From contig CAWCWN010000006.1 of NCBI GenBank assembly GCA_963799245.1, positions 124,001 through 188,000 of the forward strand: DNA of 64,000 bases, in the 5' to 3' direction. This DNA is from CAWCWN01 sp963799245 (lineage in GTDB: Bacteria; Chloroflexota; Ktedonobacteria; Ktedonobacterales; Ktedonobacteraceae). The notes below the pieces were generated by a model. The model was not told the origin of the DNA, searched no databases, and saw nothing but the letters and a program-made list of their open reading frames with translations. A program made the position numbers and the translations under genes. Positions 7,619 through 16,560 of this stretch are shown here, one piece after another (position 1 is the first letter of the stretch; the number at the start of each line of letters is the position of its first letter).

Positions 7619-8419
7619 GTGCAAAAGGCAGAAGATTCATTAGAGTGGCGTTCGCTCGTGGACGCTTTGCGCGGTGTGTATGTCGATACCGTGCGCTCAA
7701 TGCTAGATAGCCAGGGTGTTGTGGCCTATACAGACGGAGCCTGTATCAAAGATCCCGGTGGGCCGGCGGGATGGAGCGCTATCCTGCTGGCCGCCGGCGC
7801 CGTCACGGGCAGTATCGCCAGGCCCGCCGATGCTGCCCGTATCGAATGTTATGGACATATTCCTCGCTCTCCCACCACCACCAATAATCGCGCCGAGATC
7901 ACGGCTGTGCTGGCCGTATTGAGCATCGCCCCGGCCGAGTATCCCCTTAAAATCTACAGTGACAGCGAATACACGATCAAGGTTGCCACAGGCGTCTATC
8001 AGATGAAGGCCAATCCCGATCTGTGGTCCCTGTATCGCATGTTGCTGAGGCGTCGCCCTGTCGCGCCTGTCTTTGAGTGGGTGCGCGGTCATGCCGGCCA
8101 TGATTTGAATGAACGCGCCGATGAATTGGCTGGCCTGGGGGCCTGGAATGGCGACCAGGAGGCCTATCAGGAGTGGCAGGCTGCGAGCGTAGCCGAGGCT
8201 CACAATGCCCTGCCGGAGGCGGAGGTGCAGGTGCTGCGCCTGCACGTGCAGAAGCTCAAGCATCTCTTTGCCAGCCTCGATCCTGCCAACTCGGCCGTCA
8301 GCCTGCAGGAGCGCCAGTTCATCGATGATATGCACAAGCGCCTGCAAAAAAACACCTTTAGCCCTTCAGCGAAGCAGAGCAACTGGATCAAGGGACTGCG
8401 CACGAAATACAAAGTATAG
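7619..8419 (+). CDS. rnhA: Ribonuclease HI-like protein with C-terminal extension
   Basis: Cleaves the RNA strand of RNA-DNA hybrids. The RNase H fold spans about residues 34-185 of 266: VVAYTDGACIKDPGGPAGW supplies the first catalytic Asp, NNRAEITAVLAVL the Glu, IYSDSEYTIK the second Asp, and WVRGHAGHDLNERADELA the His loop and the last Asp, so the DEDD set is intact. About 80 extra C-terminal residues (mostly helical, RLHVQKLKHLFASLDPANSA) are not part of the standard enzyme and are of unknown use. GTG start with GCGGAGAG six bases upstream. Confidence 0.9.
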   Translation: MQKAEDSLEWRSLVDALRGVYVDTVRSMLDSQGVVAYTDGACIKDPGGPAGWSAILLAAGAVTGSIARPADAARIECYGHIPRSPTTTNNRAEITAVLAVLSIAPAEYPLKIYSDSEYTIKVATGVYQMKANPDLWSLYRMLLRRRPVAPVFEWVRGHAGHDLNERADELAGLGAWNGDQEAYQEWQAASVAEAHNALPEAEVQVLRLHVQKLKHLFASLDPANSAVSLQERQFIDDMHKRLQKNTFSPSAKQSNWIKGLRTKYKV

Positions 8420-8566
8420 GGAAGCGCAATCTATGTGAAGTATGCCGTGGAGGTATGATGGCGCGAGATAGCCTGGCCTGGCGCCATTCCACCAGCAGCA
8501 GAAGGCGCTTTTCTCAGCCTGAGGCTGTTCGCGGGCTTGAAATAAGCGCAGATACAAGCATAGATG

Positions 8567-8596
8567 TTGACAAACACTTCATTGGTAATGTATCCT
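8567..8596 (+). promoter_or_regulatory. Sigma70-type promoter of the leuA leader
   Basis: TTGACA (8567-8572) and TATCCT (8591-8596) with an 18-bp spacer. No other promoter was found between here and leuA, so the leader RNA, leader peptide and leuA probably share this start near 8603. Confidence 0.6.
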
Positions 8597-8602
8597 CGCA
8601 AT

Positions 8603-8826
8603 AAGAGTGAAACGTAACGTCGTCGCGAATAACTTGCGAGCAGGAATTGCGCGGAGTTGAGAAAATGCTGATAATGTCAAACGCGATGCAGGCAGACAGG
8701 CATGCTGGCCAGCGGTGCATTGAGAATGTGCCCTGCAGTATTTGCGTGCCTGTGGCTGGTGTAGACGTATCTGTAGCCGTGAACAGCGCGATTCCTGCAA
8801 CCGACGTGTCAGCGTCGGTTTTTTTA
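8603..8826 (+). ncRNA. Candidate structured leader RNA or small RNA, about 220 nt
   Basis: Between a clear promoter and a clear terminator there is no convincing reading frame but strong pairing. GCAGGAATTGCGC (8640-8652) pairs with GCGCGATTCCTGC (8786-8798) over 13 bp with one G-U. Inside lie GGTGCAT/ATGTGCC with a TGAGA loop, and ACAGGCA/TGCCTGT. A long closing stem around an open interior, ended by a terminator, is compatible with a free small RNA (6S-like in general shape) or a riboswitch-like leader. No T-box, 6S, RNase P, SRP or tmRNA signature was recognised. Confidence 0.45.
8801..8826 (+). terminator. Intrinsic terminator ending the structured RNA
   Basis: CCGACG (8801-8806), a 6-nt loop and CGTCGG (8813-8818) are followed by seven T residues. 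It lies about 300 bp before leuA, so it either ends a separate small RNA or attenuates leuA. Confidence 0.75.
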
Positions 8827-8868
8827 TGTGCGTTGCACCATCTTCTTGCGCTGTCGCTTGCAGGTTTT

Positions 8869-8967
8869 ATGGCGCTCCTTAGCCTTACCCTTACGGGCCT
8901 TACCGGACTTACGGCGCTCACGAGTCTGGTAGGGCCTGCAATGGAGCGGACCATAAATACGGCATAG
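8869..8967 (+). CDS. Putative Leu-rich leader peptide of leuA, 32 aa
   Basis: The frame starts MALLSLTLTGLTGLTALTSL: eight Leu codons (five CTT, two CTC, one CTG) within codons 3-20, with interspersed Thr. It stops at 8967, 53 nt before a strong terminator hairpin and 152 nt before leuA. This matches the layout of amino-acid attenuators in which ribosome stalling at Leu codons under leucine shortage lets transcription continue. The ribosome binding site is weak (GCAGG), and the frame is open further upstream with more Leu codons, so the exact start is uncertain. The competing antiterminator pairing was not resolved. Confidence 0.5.
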   Translation: MALLSLTLTGLTGLTALTSLVGPAMERTINTA

Positions 8968-9020
8968 GGGGTTTCAAGAAGGCGATGCAGTAAGCCGGAT
9001 AGACTAGAGAAGATAGCCTG

Positions 9021-9056
9021 AAGAGGACCTCCCCAAGCGAGAGGTCCTCTTTACTT
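9021..9056 (+). terminator. leuA attenuator hairpin
   Basis: AAGAGGACCTC (9021-9031) pairs with GAGGTCCTCTT (9041-9051) over 11 bp around a 9-nt loop and runs into TTACTTTTATT. It sits between the Leu-rich leader frame and leuA. Confidence 0.7.
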
Positions 9057-9119
9057 TTATTGCAAAACATCCTGGCCGGGGTATCCAAGATAGCATTATG
9101 ATGAAAAAGGAGTTCTCCC

Positions 9120-10883
9120 ATGCAGAGGAAAGATGTGTTTTCGTGTACAAAGAAACGTGGTGGTATGCAAAAGGGGCCCATCACGAAATATCAGCCCTTT
9201 CCACCGATCGATCTGCCCGATCGTGAGTGGCCCTCGCGTTCCATCGCGGCCACGCCAATCTGGTGCAGTGTTGATTTGCGTGACGGCAACCAGGCGCTTC
9301 CTATCCCCATGAGCGTGGAAGAGAAGCTGGAGATGTTCCAGCTCCTGGTGGGTGTTGGCTTCAAAGAGATCGAGGTCGGCTTTCCTTCGGCCTCTCAGAC
9401 CGAGTTTGATTTTGTACGCCGGCTCGTCGAGGAGGACCTTATCCCTGAGGATGTGACTATCCAGGTGCTTGTGCAGGCGCGTGAAGAATTAATCGCGCGC
9501 ACCTTTGAAGCGATACGCGGGGCAAAGAAGGCGATCGTTCACTTGTATAATTCGACGGATCCGCTGCAGCGTCGCGTGGTTTTCGGCCTGGAGAAACCCG
9601 ATATTATTGCAATCGCGACTCGCAGCGCCAGGCTGGTGAAGGAGTGGGTGCCGCGACTGCCTGAGACGGAGATAACCTTCCAGTATTCACCGGAGAGCTT
9701 TGCCCTGACCGAGGTCGATTTTGCGCTTGAGATCTGCGCAGCGGTCGTTGACATCTGGCAGCCAACGCCGGAGAAAAGAATGATCCTGAATCTCCCAGAG
9801 ACGGTCGAGATTGCCACTCCAAACGTACATGCGGACCAGATTGAGTGGTTCTGCCGCCACCTGCGCGACCGTGAGAGCGTCATCATCAGCCTGCACACGC
9901 ACAATGACCGCGGCACGGGGGTTGCCGCGACAGAGTTGGGCCTGCTGGCAGGAGCCGAGCGTGTGGAGGGGACGCTCTTCGGCAATGGTGAGCGCACTGG
10001 CAATGTCGACATCGTCACGGTAGCGCTCAACATGTATATGTCGGGCATCGACCCGGGCCTGGAGCTCAGCGATATTGAGGCGATTCAGGCTGTCTACGAG
10101 AAGTGCACGCGCATGACGGTTCCCGCGCGCCAGCCATATGCCGGGGAGCTGGTTTTCACTGCGTTCTCCGGCTCGCACCAGGATGCGATTAATAAGGGGA
10201 TGATGGCGCAGGATCCGGCGGCGGGCGCCCTGTGGGAAGTGCCTTACCTCCCGATTGACCCCAAGGATATTGGTCGTTCGTATGAGGCCATCATACGCAT
10301 CAATTCGCAATCGGGCAAAGGCGGTGTAGCCTATGTGATGGATGCGGAATTTGGCTACCGCCTGCCCAAGGCCATGCATATCGAATTTGGCAAGATCATT
10401 AAAAACCTGGCGGATGCCAGCGGCGCAGAGCTTGCGAGCGCGCAGCTCTTCGAAGCCTTTGAGCAGGAATACCTGCTGCGCGACGGGCCGCTGGCGCTGG
10501 ATGCATTTCGTACCGCGACGATCGTGAATCACGACGGCTCAACAAGTTTTGAGTGCGTCGCTGGCATCTCCAGTTACGGGAATACGCGCGAGCTGCGCGC
10601 CCGCGGCAACGGGCCTATCGATGCTTTTGTGCTAGCCCTCAACGAGGGGCAGATGGCAGACTTCAGGGTCCTCTCCTATGACGAACACGCGCTTGGACAG
10701 GGAGCGGATGCGCAGGCTGTAGCGTACATCCAGATCGAAGTGGAGCCGGACATGTCGTTTTTTGGCGCGGCCGTGGACACGAATATTGAAGTCGCCTCGG
10801 TGAAGGCGGTGCTCAGCGCGCTCAACCGCTCACTACAGCAGTTTGAACAGCCAGTAGCGCAAGTGTTGTCGCGCAGCAAATAG
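9120..10883 (+). CDS. leuA: 2-isopropylmalate synthase (long type)
   Basis: First committed step of leucine synthesis: acetyl-CoA plus 2-ketoisovalerate to 2-isopropylmalate. The 587-residue product has the TIM-barrel start WCSVDLRDGNQALPIPM, containing the metal and catalytic DLRDGNQ motif, the SLHTHNDRGTGVA metal-binding HxHxD region, and a C-terminal regulatory domain from about residue 450 (FECVAGISSYGNTRELRARG) that binds leucine in homologues. It belongs to the actinobacterial-like long family with EWPSRSI near the N-terminus. Start at 9120 has AAAGGAG seven bases upstream; an internal ATG at 9162 is an alternative. The leader upstream suggests control by leucine in addition to feedback inhibition. 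Confidence 0.95.
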   Translation: MQRKDVFSCTKKRGGMQKGPITKYQPFPPIDLPDREWPSRSIAATPIWCSVDLRDGNQALPIPMSVEEKLEMFQLLVGVGFKEIEVGFPSASQTEFDFVRRLVEEDLIPEDVTIQVLVQAREELIARTFEAIRGAKKAIVHLYNSTDPLQRRVVFGLEKPDIIAIATRSARLVKEWVPRLPETEITFQYSPESFALTEVDFALEICAAVVDIWQPTPEKRMILNLPETVEIATPNVHADQIEWFCRHLRDRESVIISLHTHNDRGTGVAATELGLLAGAERVEGTLFGNGERTGNVDIVTVALNMYMSGIDPGLELSDIEAIQAVYEKCTRMTVPARQPYAGELVFTAFSGSHQDAINKGMMAQDPAAGALWEVPYLPIDPKDIGRSYEAIIRINSQSGKGGVAYVMDAEFGYRLPKAMHIEFGKIIKNLADASGAELASAQLFEAFEQEYLLRDGPLALDAFRTATIVNHDGSTSFECVAGISSYGNTRELRARGNGPIDAFVLALNEGQMADFRVLSYDEHALGQGADAQAVAYIQIEVEPDMSFFGAAVDTNIEVASVKAVLSALNRSLQQFEQPVAQVLSRSK

Positions 10884-11036
10884 CTTGTTTGCCTGGCTGT
10901 GGATCGCGCGGCCAGGCAATATAAAGTCCCCCTGGCGTAAGCAGGCCACAACAGCCTGGCATAATGGTCGCGTGGGCATGCCGGCTAATGTGAGAGAAGG
11001 AGCGCTCGCTAACATGAAAGGCAGCAAGGTGGAGAG

Positions 11037-11645
11037 ATGCTGACGGGACAAATACTGCTCCAACTGATCGTCATCCTGCTGACCGTGCAGCTTTGTGGCT
11101 ACCTGTGCAGGTGTATTGGCCAGCAATGGGTCATTGGTGAAATTCTGGCCGGGCTGGCCCTGGGACCTTCAGTGTTAGGTCTACTGCTGCCTGCTTTTAA
11201 AGCCTGGCTCTTTCCAGGCGGCTCACTGCCAACCCTGCAGACCCTCGGCGATATCGGCTTGATACTCTATATGTTCTGTATAGGAGCACGCCTGGATACA
11301 CACCTGATGCTGCGCCAGAGCCGTATCGCTACGCTTACTACTCTCACTGCCACGCTTCTACCACTTATGCTGGGCGCGGGCCTGGCATATTTTCTGTTCC
11401 CCTACCCAGGCTTTGCCGGGCCGCAGGCAAATCTCATTGCATTTACACTCCTGGTTGGCACGGCCATGGCGATAACCGCCTTTCCCGTCCTGGCGCGCCT
11501 GCTGGCCGAGAAAAAATATGCTCAGCAGCAGGATAGGCACGCTCGCCCTGACCCTGGGCCTGACTCTCCTGCGCCGGCAGAGGATGCTGGCGCCAGTTAG
11601 GATAAACTTAGGCCAGGAACAACATGAGCGTGAGGAGCCTTTAGA
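11037..11645 (+). pseudogene. Truncated, frameshifted CPA2/Kef-type cation/H+ antiporter
   Basis: The first 160 codons give typical antiporter helices (VIGEILAGLALGPSVLGLLL, DIGLILYMFCIGARLDTHLM, AFTLLVGTAMAITAFPVLAR) up to the LLAEKK loop. At an A6 run (about 11513) the frame shifts: reading one base over restores MLSSRIGTLALT, the expected next block, but this continues directly into LGLTLLRRQRMLAPVR, so the remaining transmembrane core and any TrkA-type domain are missing. Thus there is both a homopolymer frameshift and a large internal or C-terminal deletion. hutF starts next. Confidence 0.7.
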
Positions 11646-11647
11646 CA

Positions 11648-12991
11648 ATGAAATACCTCGCCCCTGAGTATATATATACGCCTGCCGGCCTGCGGGCCGG
11701 TATGCTCATTGCCATCACGGAGGACGGCCGTATCGCCTCGCTCACAGCGCGCGTGGATGCTGGAGAGCAGGGAGCGGCCGCTGAGATCGAGGCCCTGCCC
11801 GGTATCGCGCTGCTGCCTGGTTTTGTGAATGTGCATAGCCATGTCTTCCAGCGCGCCCTGCGCGGTCACACGCACCGTCCCCTGGAGCAACGGGACACGT
11901 TCTGGACATGGCGCAACGCCATGTACGCCCGGGCGCGCGAGTTAACGCCCGCGAGCCTCTATACCCTGGCCCTGGCCACCTATCGTGAGATGCTCGCGGC
12001 GGGCTATACGAGCGTTGGAGAGTTCCATTATGTCCATCACCAGCCCTCCGGAGAGCCATACGCCGAGGCGAACGCGATGGCGGAGGCCATTGTGCGCGCC
12101 GGCCAGGACGCCGGCATACGGGTTGTCCTGCTGATGACGGCCTATGCCCAGGCGGGTTTTCAGCAGCCGCCCACGGAGAGCCAGCGCCGCTTCTGCGATG
12201 CCTCGGTTGACGCCTACCTGGCGCGTGTTGAAGCCCTGCGCGTCCAGGGCCTACCCGTGGGGGTCGCGCCCCACTCCGTGCGTGCCGTCCCGCAGGAGTG
12301 GTTGCGGGCCATTGCAGACTATAGCCGCGCGCACAGCCTGCCCCTGCACATCCACGCCGATGAGCAGAGGGCTGAGATCGAGCAGTGCCGCGTCGCCTAT
12401 CAATGTACCCCGCTGGAACTGATAGATCGCTGTGGCGCCCTTGGTCCTCTTACCACCATTGTGCACGCCACCCACGCCAGCGGAGGAGAGATCAACCTGC
12501 TGGCTCAGCGCGGCGCCAGCGTATGCGTCTGTCCGACCACCGAAGGCGACCTGGGTGATGGTATTGCCCCGTACGCGGAACTGCTCGCGGCTCGTGTCCC
12601 CTTGACGATCGGCTCGGATAGCAATACGCGCCTTGACCCGCTTGAGGAGCTGCGCTGGGCTGAGTATTCCGCGCGTATGCGCTATCAACGGCGTCGTGTG
12701 CTGGTCGCTGATGAAATGGCGTCCCCGGGGCCGCTGTTGTTGGACTACGGCACCCGGCTGGGGGCCGCGGCCCTGGGGCTGCAGGCGGGTGTCCTGGCCC
12801 GGGGGATGGTCGCCGACTTTATCGCGGTGGATGTCAGGCATCCCGCGCTCATGGGCTGGACGGCGGAAGACTTCCTGGATGTACTCTGCTTCGGCGCATC
12901 GGCCGGGGTGATTATCCAGACATGGGTGCGGGGAAAAAAGGTCTCTGCCGGCCGCTCGCGAGACGATGGCGGCCGGCCAGGCGGTGTCTAG
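11648..12991 (+). CDS. hutF: Formimidoylglutamate deiminase
   Basis: Metal-dependent amidohydrolase that converts N-formimino-L-glutamate to N-formyl-L-glutamate and ammonia in histidine breakdown. The 447-residue product has the family blocks in order: LPGFVNVHSHVFQRALRG (HxH metal site near residue 62), the aromatic DTFWTWRNAMY, SVGEFHYVHH, LPLHIHADEQ, VCPTTEGDLGDGI and GSDSN. These fit HutF better than general deaminases. No other hut gene is visible, so it may be part of a scattered pathway. The 3-prime end overlaps the convergent tricorn gene by 4 bp. Confidence 0.88.
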   Translation: MKYLAPEYIYTPAGLRAGMLIAITEDGRIASLTARVDAGEQGAAAEIEALPGIALLPGFVNVHSHVFQRALRGHTHRPLEQRDTFWTWRNAMYARARELTPASLYTLALATYREMLAAGYTSVGEFHYVHHQPSGEPYAEANAMAEAIVRAGQDAGIRVVLLMTAYAQAGFQQPPTESQRRFCDASVDAYLARVEALRVQGLPVGVAPHSVRAVPQEWLRAIADYSRAHSLPLHIHADEQRAEIEQCRVAYQCTPLELIDRCGALGPLTTIVHATHASGGEINLLAQRGASVCVCPTTEGDLGDGIAPYAELLAARVPLTIGSDSNTRLDPLEELRWAEYSARMRYQRRRVLVADEMASPGPLLLDYGTRLGAAALGLQAGVLARGMVADFIAVDVRHPALMGWTAEDFLDVLCFGASAGVIIQTWVRGKKVSAGRSRDDGGRPGGV

Positions 12992-15900
12992 CGCGGCTCT
13001 CTGCCGCGCCGGGGCCGCTCTCCTGGCCTGGGCTCCAGGTAGGAGTGCTCCGCGATAAAGCGCATGGCCTCCGCGATAGCTCGCTCAAGTTGCGGGTCGA
13101 TGTCCTGAACATAGTCCTGTGGCGCGATATCAACCTCGATATCAGGATCCGTCCCATAGTTCTCCAGGTTCCACCCAACGTCCTTGAACCAGAAGGCAAA
13201 TTCAGGCTGGGTGGTACTGGTTCCGTCAACCAGCCTGTGGCTGGGCGAGATGCCTATGACGCCCCCCCAGGTACGCATGCCGATCAACGGCCCCAGCTCC
13301 ATGAGCTTGAAGGCATGGCAGAACATGTCCCCGTCTGAACCAGCATGCTCGTTTGTCAGCGCTACCATAGGGCCGCGAGGGGACTCAACGGGGTAGGGAA
13401 GCGGCCGGCCCCAGCGAGGAAAATCATAGCCGAGGCGTCGGCGCGCGAGCTTTTCCAGTAACAGCCCCGAGACGTTGCCACCCCCATTCCAACGCACATC
13501 GATCAACAGGGCCGGATAGTCAAATTCGGTCAGATAGCCGCGATGAAATTCCGCATAGCCCCCGGGCCCCATATCCGGTATATAGATGTAGCCCACCTGC
13601 TCGCGCGAAAGGGTATGGACCTTCTGACGGGTGGCCTCTATCCATTCTCGACAGCGCGCGGTCCTTTCTTCAGCCAGGGCCTTGACCGTGACGACCCGTT
13701 TCTCGCGGCTCTCGCCATCCTCAATTGTCAGCTGTACCTCGACATCCGCCTGGTTGATCAGCAGCTCTTGCGGGCTGCGTCCAGCCTCCACCCGCTGCCC
13801 GTTGATGGCCACAACGGCATCGCCCGTTTTGCCATGGATACCGGGCATGTTGAGCGGGGAAGTCGCGTGAGCGTCGGATGGTTCTCCCTGCACGATGCGC
13901 GCGATGCGATAGCGCTGCTGCTCGACATCGTAGCTCCAATCTACGCCCAGGAAGCCCTGCTGATAATGCGGTCCCTGGCGATACTCACCTCCCCTTTCAT
14001 AGGCGTGCGAGGTCCCAAGCTCGCCCTGCAGCTCCCAGAAGAGGTCTGAGAGCTCTGAACGCGAGCTTACCCGCTCAACAAGCGGTTTGTATTGCTCGTA
14101 GATGGCCTGCCAGTCTATGCCCGCCATATCTTCAGCCCAGAAATGCTCTCGCTGCAGCCGCCACGCCTCATTAAACATCTGTTTCCATTCAGCAGCCGGC
14201 TGTACAGAAACTTTTACGCGGTGCAGGTCAAGCCAGCCATTCTCGCGATTGGGCTCGCGGGATTTTACCTTGGGAGGCTTCTCCCCCGCCTTAAGCACGC
14301 GCAGGCGGTGATGCGATTGATATAGCAGCGATTTAGCATCACGGGAGATATCAAAGCTGCTGACGCCCTCCACGAGCCACTCGTATTTGAGCGCCTCGAA
14401 ATCATAGCTGTAGATGCTGCCGCGTGGCGCAAAATGGTGCCCGTCGCTATGAATGGTGCCCTCGATGGGAAATCCAAGCAGCAGCGCTTTGCCCTTGATG
14501 CCTCGTACATCGCTAAAGCGGCCCTCTCCAACAGGAAAAGGCAGGGCGCGCGCGGTAATGCCTTCCAGGTCAATGATCAGAGCTGGCCGGCGGTGCGCAT
14601 CTCCCTGCCCGGCGCTATCTCCGGTCGCAGCAGTGCCGTCCCCTTCCTGCCTGGCCCCGTTTTCGTCTCCCTCGGAGCGAGCTTTTTTCGGGCCAGCCTC
14701 CTCTTTGTCTCTCTCCTTGTCCTGCGGGTCCTTGATCGCGGGCGTGAAGGGCGAGTGCTGATCGTTCCTTAGCATAATGGCGTAGGGCCTTACCCCCCGC
14801 GGAAAGCTGTACTCAAACTGGAAGTTGTCCTTGACGGGGTTGAACGTGCGGTGACCTAAAAAGTAGAGATATTTCCCATCGGGGTCAAAAGATGGAGCGA
14901 CATCTCGCAAAACCGGTGAAGTCGCCAGGGTCGTCTGGCCGCTCTCCACGTGACAGAGCTTGATGGCGCATGTCTGCAGTGTATTGGCAAAACTGTAGGC
15001 CAACCAGCTGCCATCAGGTGACCAGGCGATATCGGTGATGCGTTCATACTCGCTGCGATCAACGCTTCTGGCGGTGGCGTTCTCTATATCCACAAATATC
15101 AATTCATTGCGGTGATTTGTAATAGCGACGAGATCGGCGGTCGGAGAAACCGCCATGGTGATCGCCCGTCCAAACTCGATATGCTCCAGCATGCGCGGCT
15201 CGCTTGCCTCGTCAGGATCAAAGATGACCAGCGCCTCTCGCCCCAGCTGGTCGCTGATAGCTACCAGGCGCTTGCCATCGTTTAACCACTCCAGCAGCCG
15301 GTAGCGCACGCCATCGCGCTCGCCATGCTGCAGCACCGGTCCCTCCCAGTTGCTCATCGTGAAGGCCTTCCCCCGGGTTGTCAGGGCCACGGCATGTCCA
15401 TGAGGATGGAGCGTGTAAGAATTGAGAAATCTGCCCGCCGCCACGAATTTGCGGTTGAGCTGCGTGCGCAGGCTCGGCAGCTCAACTTGAATGCGCCGCG
15501 TACGCTCAACGCCAGGATCAAACAGGTAAAGATCCCCGCCCGCATGGTAGACCAGGCGCTGCCCATCGCTTGCCAGGTTGCGCGCGTAAAAGTCCTGGTG
15601 GTCCGTGTGGCGGCGTATATCTTCTCCCGCCGGCGTACACGAGTAGACATTTCCGATCCCTTCATGGTCGGATAGGAAGTAAATGCGCTCCCCAATCCAG
15701 CAAGGAGAGGCGATATTTCCCTGCACATCGAGTAGACGCCTGAACTTCCCGCTTCCATTTATGTCACACCAGAGGTGGCCAATCGTGCCTCCGCGGTAGC
15801 GTTTCCAGTGCGCAGGCTCGCGTATGTTGCGACCAATCACTACACCGCCAGCCGCTCCGTATGAAATGGCGTTGGCCATTCCGACGGGTAGCTGCCGCGG

Positions 15901-16338
15901 AAGCCCCCCGGCTGGATGAAGCGCGAAGATTGTCTGGAACCTGGGAGTGTACTGGCCGGCATTGCTGGCGTAGAGGATTTCCCCGCCGACAGGCGTGGAG
16001 TCCGGTTGTTGCCCGGACTGGTCCGGCTGTTGCCCGGACTGGTCCGGCTGTTGCCTGGACCAACCCAGGACGCTGCAGCTGGCCGCCTGGAACGTCAGGC
16101 GGCGCGCGGGTCCGCCGGAGGCCGACATGACGTATACTTCCCGCGGACCCTCCTCATGTCCAACAAAGGCCATGTGCCATCCATCCGCTGAGAAACGAGG
16201 GTGGCTCACTTCACCCACGCCGGCCGTCAGGCGCTCTGCACGTCCCCCCGCGCTCGTGGTGAGCCAGAGGTCATCCTCTGCCACAAATACAATCTGATCC
16301 TTATGGATATGGGGATAACGTATATAACCCTGGGGCAT
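12988..16338 (-). CDS. Tricorn-like S41 protease
   Basis: Large peptidase that in archaea degrades proteasome products; many soil bacteria have homologues. The 1116-residue product has N-terminal beta-propeller repeats (FVAEDDLWLTTSAGGRAERL, many WSPDGSWLAY-type blades) up to about residue 650, then a helical core (REHFWAEDMAGIDWQAIYEQ), a PDZ domain (about 800-880) and the S41 domain. The tricorn catalytic positions are recognisable: GTSHAYE near residue 779 (Ser-His), NEHAGSDGDMF near 998 (nucleophile Ser) and ENYGTDPDIEVD near 1059 (Glu). Two low-complexity inserts stand out: a three-fold QQPDQSG repeat near residue 100 and a charged stretch near 530-570. No signal peptide. Confidence 0.92.
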   Translation of the reverse strand: MPQGYIRYPHIHKDQIVFVAEDDLWLTTSAGGRAERLTAGVGEVSHPRFSADGWHMAFVGHEEGPREVYVMSASGGPARRLTFQAASCSVLGWSRQQPDQSGQQPDQSGQQPDSTPVGGEILYASNAGQYTPRFQTIFALHPAGGLPRQLPVGMANAISYGAAGGVVIGRNIREPAHWKRYRGGTIGHLWCDINGSGKFRRLLDVQGNIASPCWIGERIYFLSDHEGIGNVYSCTPAGEDIRRHTDHQDFYARNLASDGQRLVYHAGGDLYLFDPGVERTRRIQVELPSLRTQLNRKFVAAGRFLNSYTLHPHGHAVALTTRGKAFTMSNWEGPVLQHGERDGVRYRLLEWLNDGKRLVAISDQLGREALVIFDPDEASEPRMLEHIEFGRAITMAVSPTADLVAITNHRNELIFVDIENATARSVDRSEYERITDIAWSPDGSWLAYSFANTLQTCAIKLCHVESGQTTLATSPVLRDVAPSFDPDGKYLYFLGHRTFNPVKDNFQFEYSFPRGVRPYAIMLRNDQHSPFTPAIKDPQDKERDKEEAGPKKARSEGDENGARQEGDGTAATGDSAGQGDAHRRPALIIDLEGITARALPFPVGEGRFSDVRGIKGKALLLGFPIEGTIHSDGHHFAPRGSIYSYDFEALKYEWLVEGVSSFDISRDAKSLLYQSHHRLRVLKAGEKPPKVKSREPNRENGWLDLHRVKVSVQPAAEWKQMFNEAWRLQREHFWAEDMAGIDWQAIYEQYKPLVERVSSRSELSDLFWELQGELGTSHAYERGGEYRQGPHYQQGFLGVDWSYDVEQQRYRIARIVQGEPSDAHATSPLNMPGIHGKTGDAVVAINGQRVEAGRSPQELLINQADVEVQLTIEDGESREKRVVTVKALAEERTARCREWIEATRQKVHTLSREQVGYIYIPDMGPGGYAEFHRGYLTEFDYPALLIDVRWNGGGNVSGLLLEKLARRRLGYDFPRWGRPLPYPVESPRGPMVALTNEHAGSDGDMFCHAFKLMELGPLIGMRTWGGVIGISPSHRLVDGTSTTQPEFAFWFKDVGWNLENYGTDPDIEVDIAPQDYVQDIDPQLERAIAEAMRFIAEHSYLEPRPGERPRRGREPR
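15999..16060 (-). repeat. Three 21-nt tandem repeats inside the tricorn gene
   Basis: The unit GGTCCGGCTGTTGCCCGGACT occurs almost three times and encodes QQPDQSG repeats in a surface loop of the propeller. The first and last units carry single changes. Confidence 0.8.
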
Positions 16339-16488
16339 AGTCGCTCCTTTATCTAACTGGCGACGTCAGGCCAGCGCGTCCAAAAGTAAGGGGCAGTTCG
16401 ATATGAAGATGTTGCACAAGAGACACCTGTAGAGCCAGACGTTGAATTGGAATCTATTTTAACATAGCTACATAAAAAATGTCGACTC

Positions 16489-16517
16489 TTGCCATAATCA
16501 CTCCTATATGTTACCCT
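16489..16517 (+). promoter_or_regulatory. Candidate promoter of the FKBP gene
   Basis: TTGCCA (16489-16494) and TACCCT (16512-16517) with a 17-bp spacer, 44 bp before the FKBP start. The -10 is imperfect. Confidence 0.4.
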
Positions 16518-16560
16518 CTTCGTGCCATTAATCGAAGACCATGCGAGGAGAGATTGTACA

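Noticed and set aside
8603..8826. T-box riboswitch for leuA
   Set aside because: The conserved antiterminator sequence (TGGNACCGCG type) and a specifier stem could not be found.
8514..8954. 146-codon minus-strand frame across the leuA leader
   Set aside because: No ribosome binding site, no family resemblance, and it runs antisense through the promoter, structured RNA and leader peptide, which explain the region better.
10890..10918. Hairpin TGCCTGGC/GCCAGGCA after leuA as intrinsic terminator
   Set aside because: The 8-bp stem is real but there is no U tract and the loop is long, so it was not listed as a terminator.
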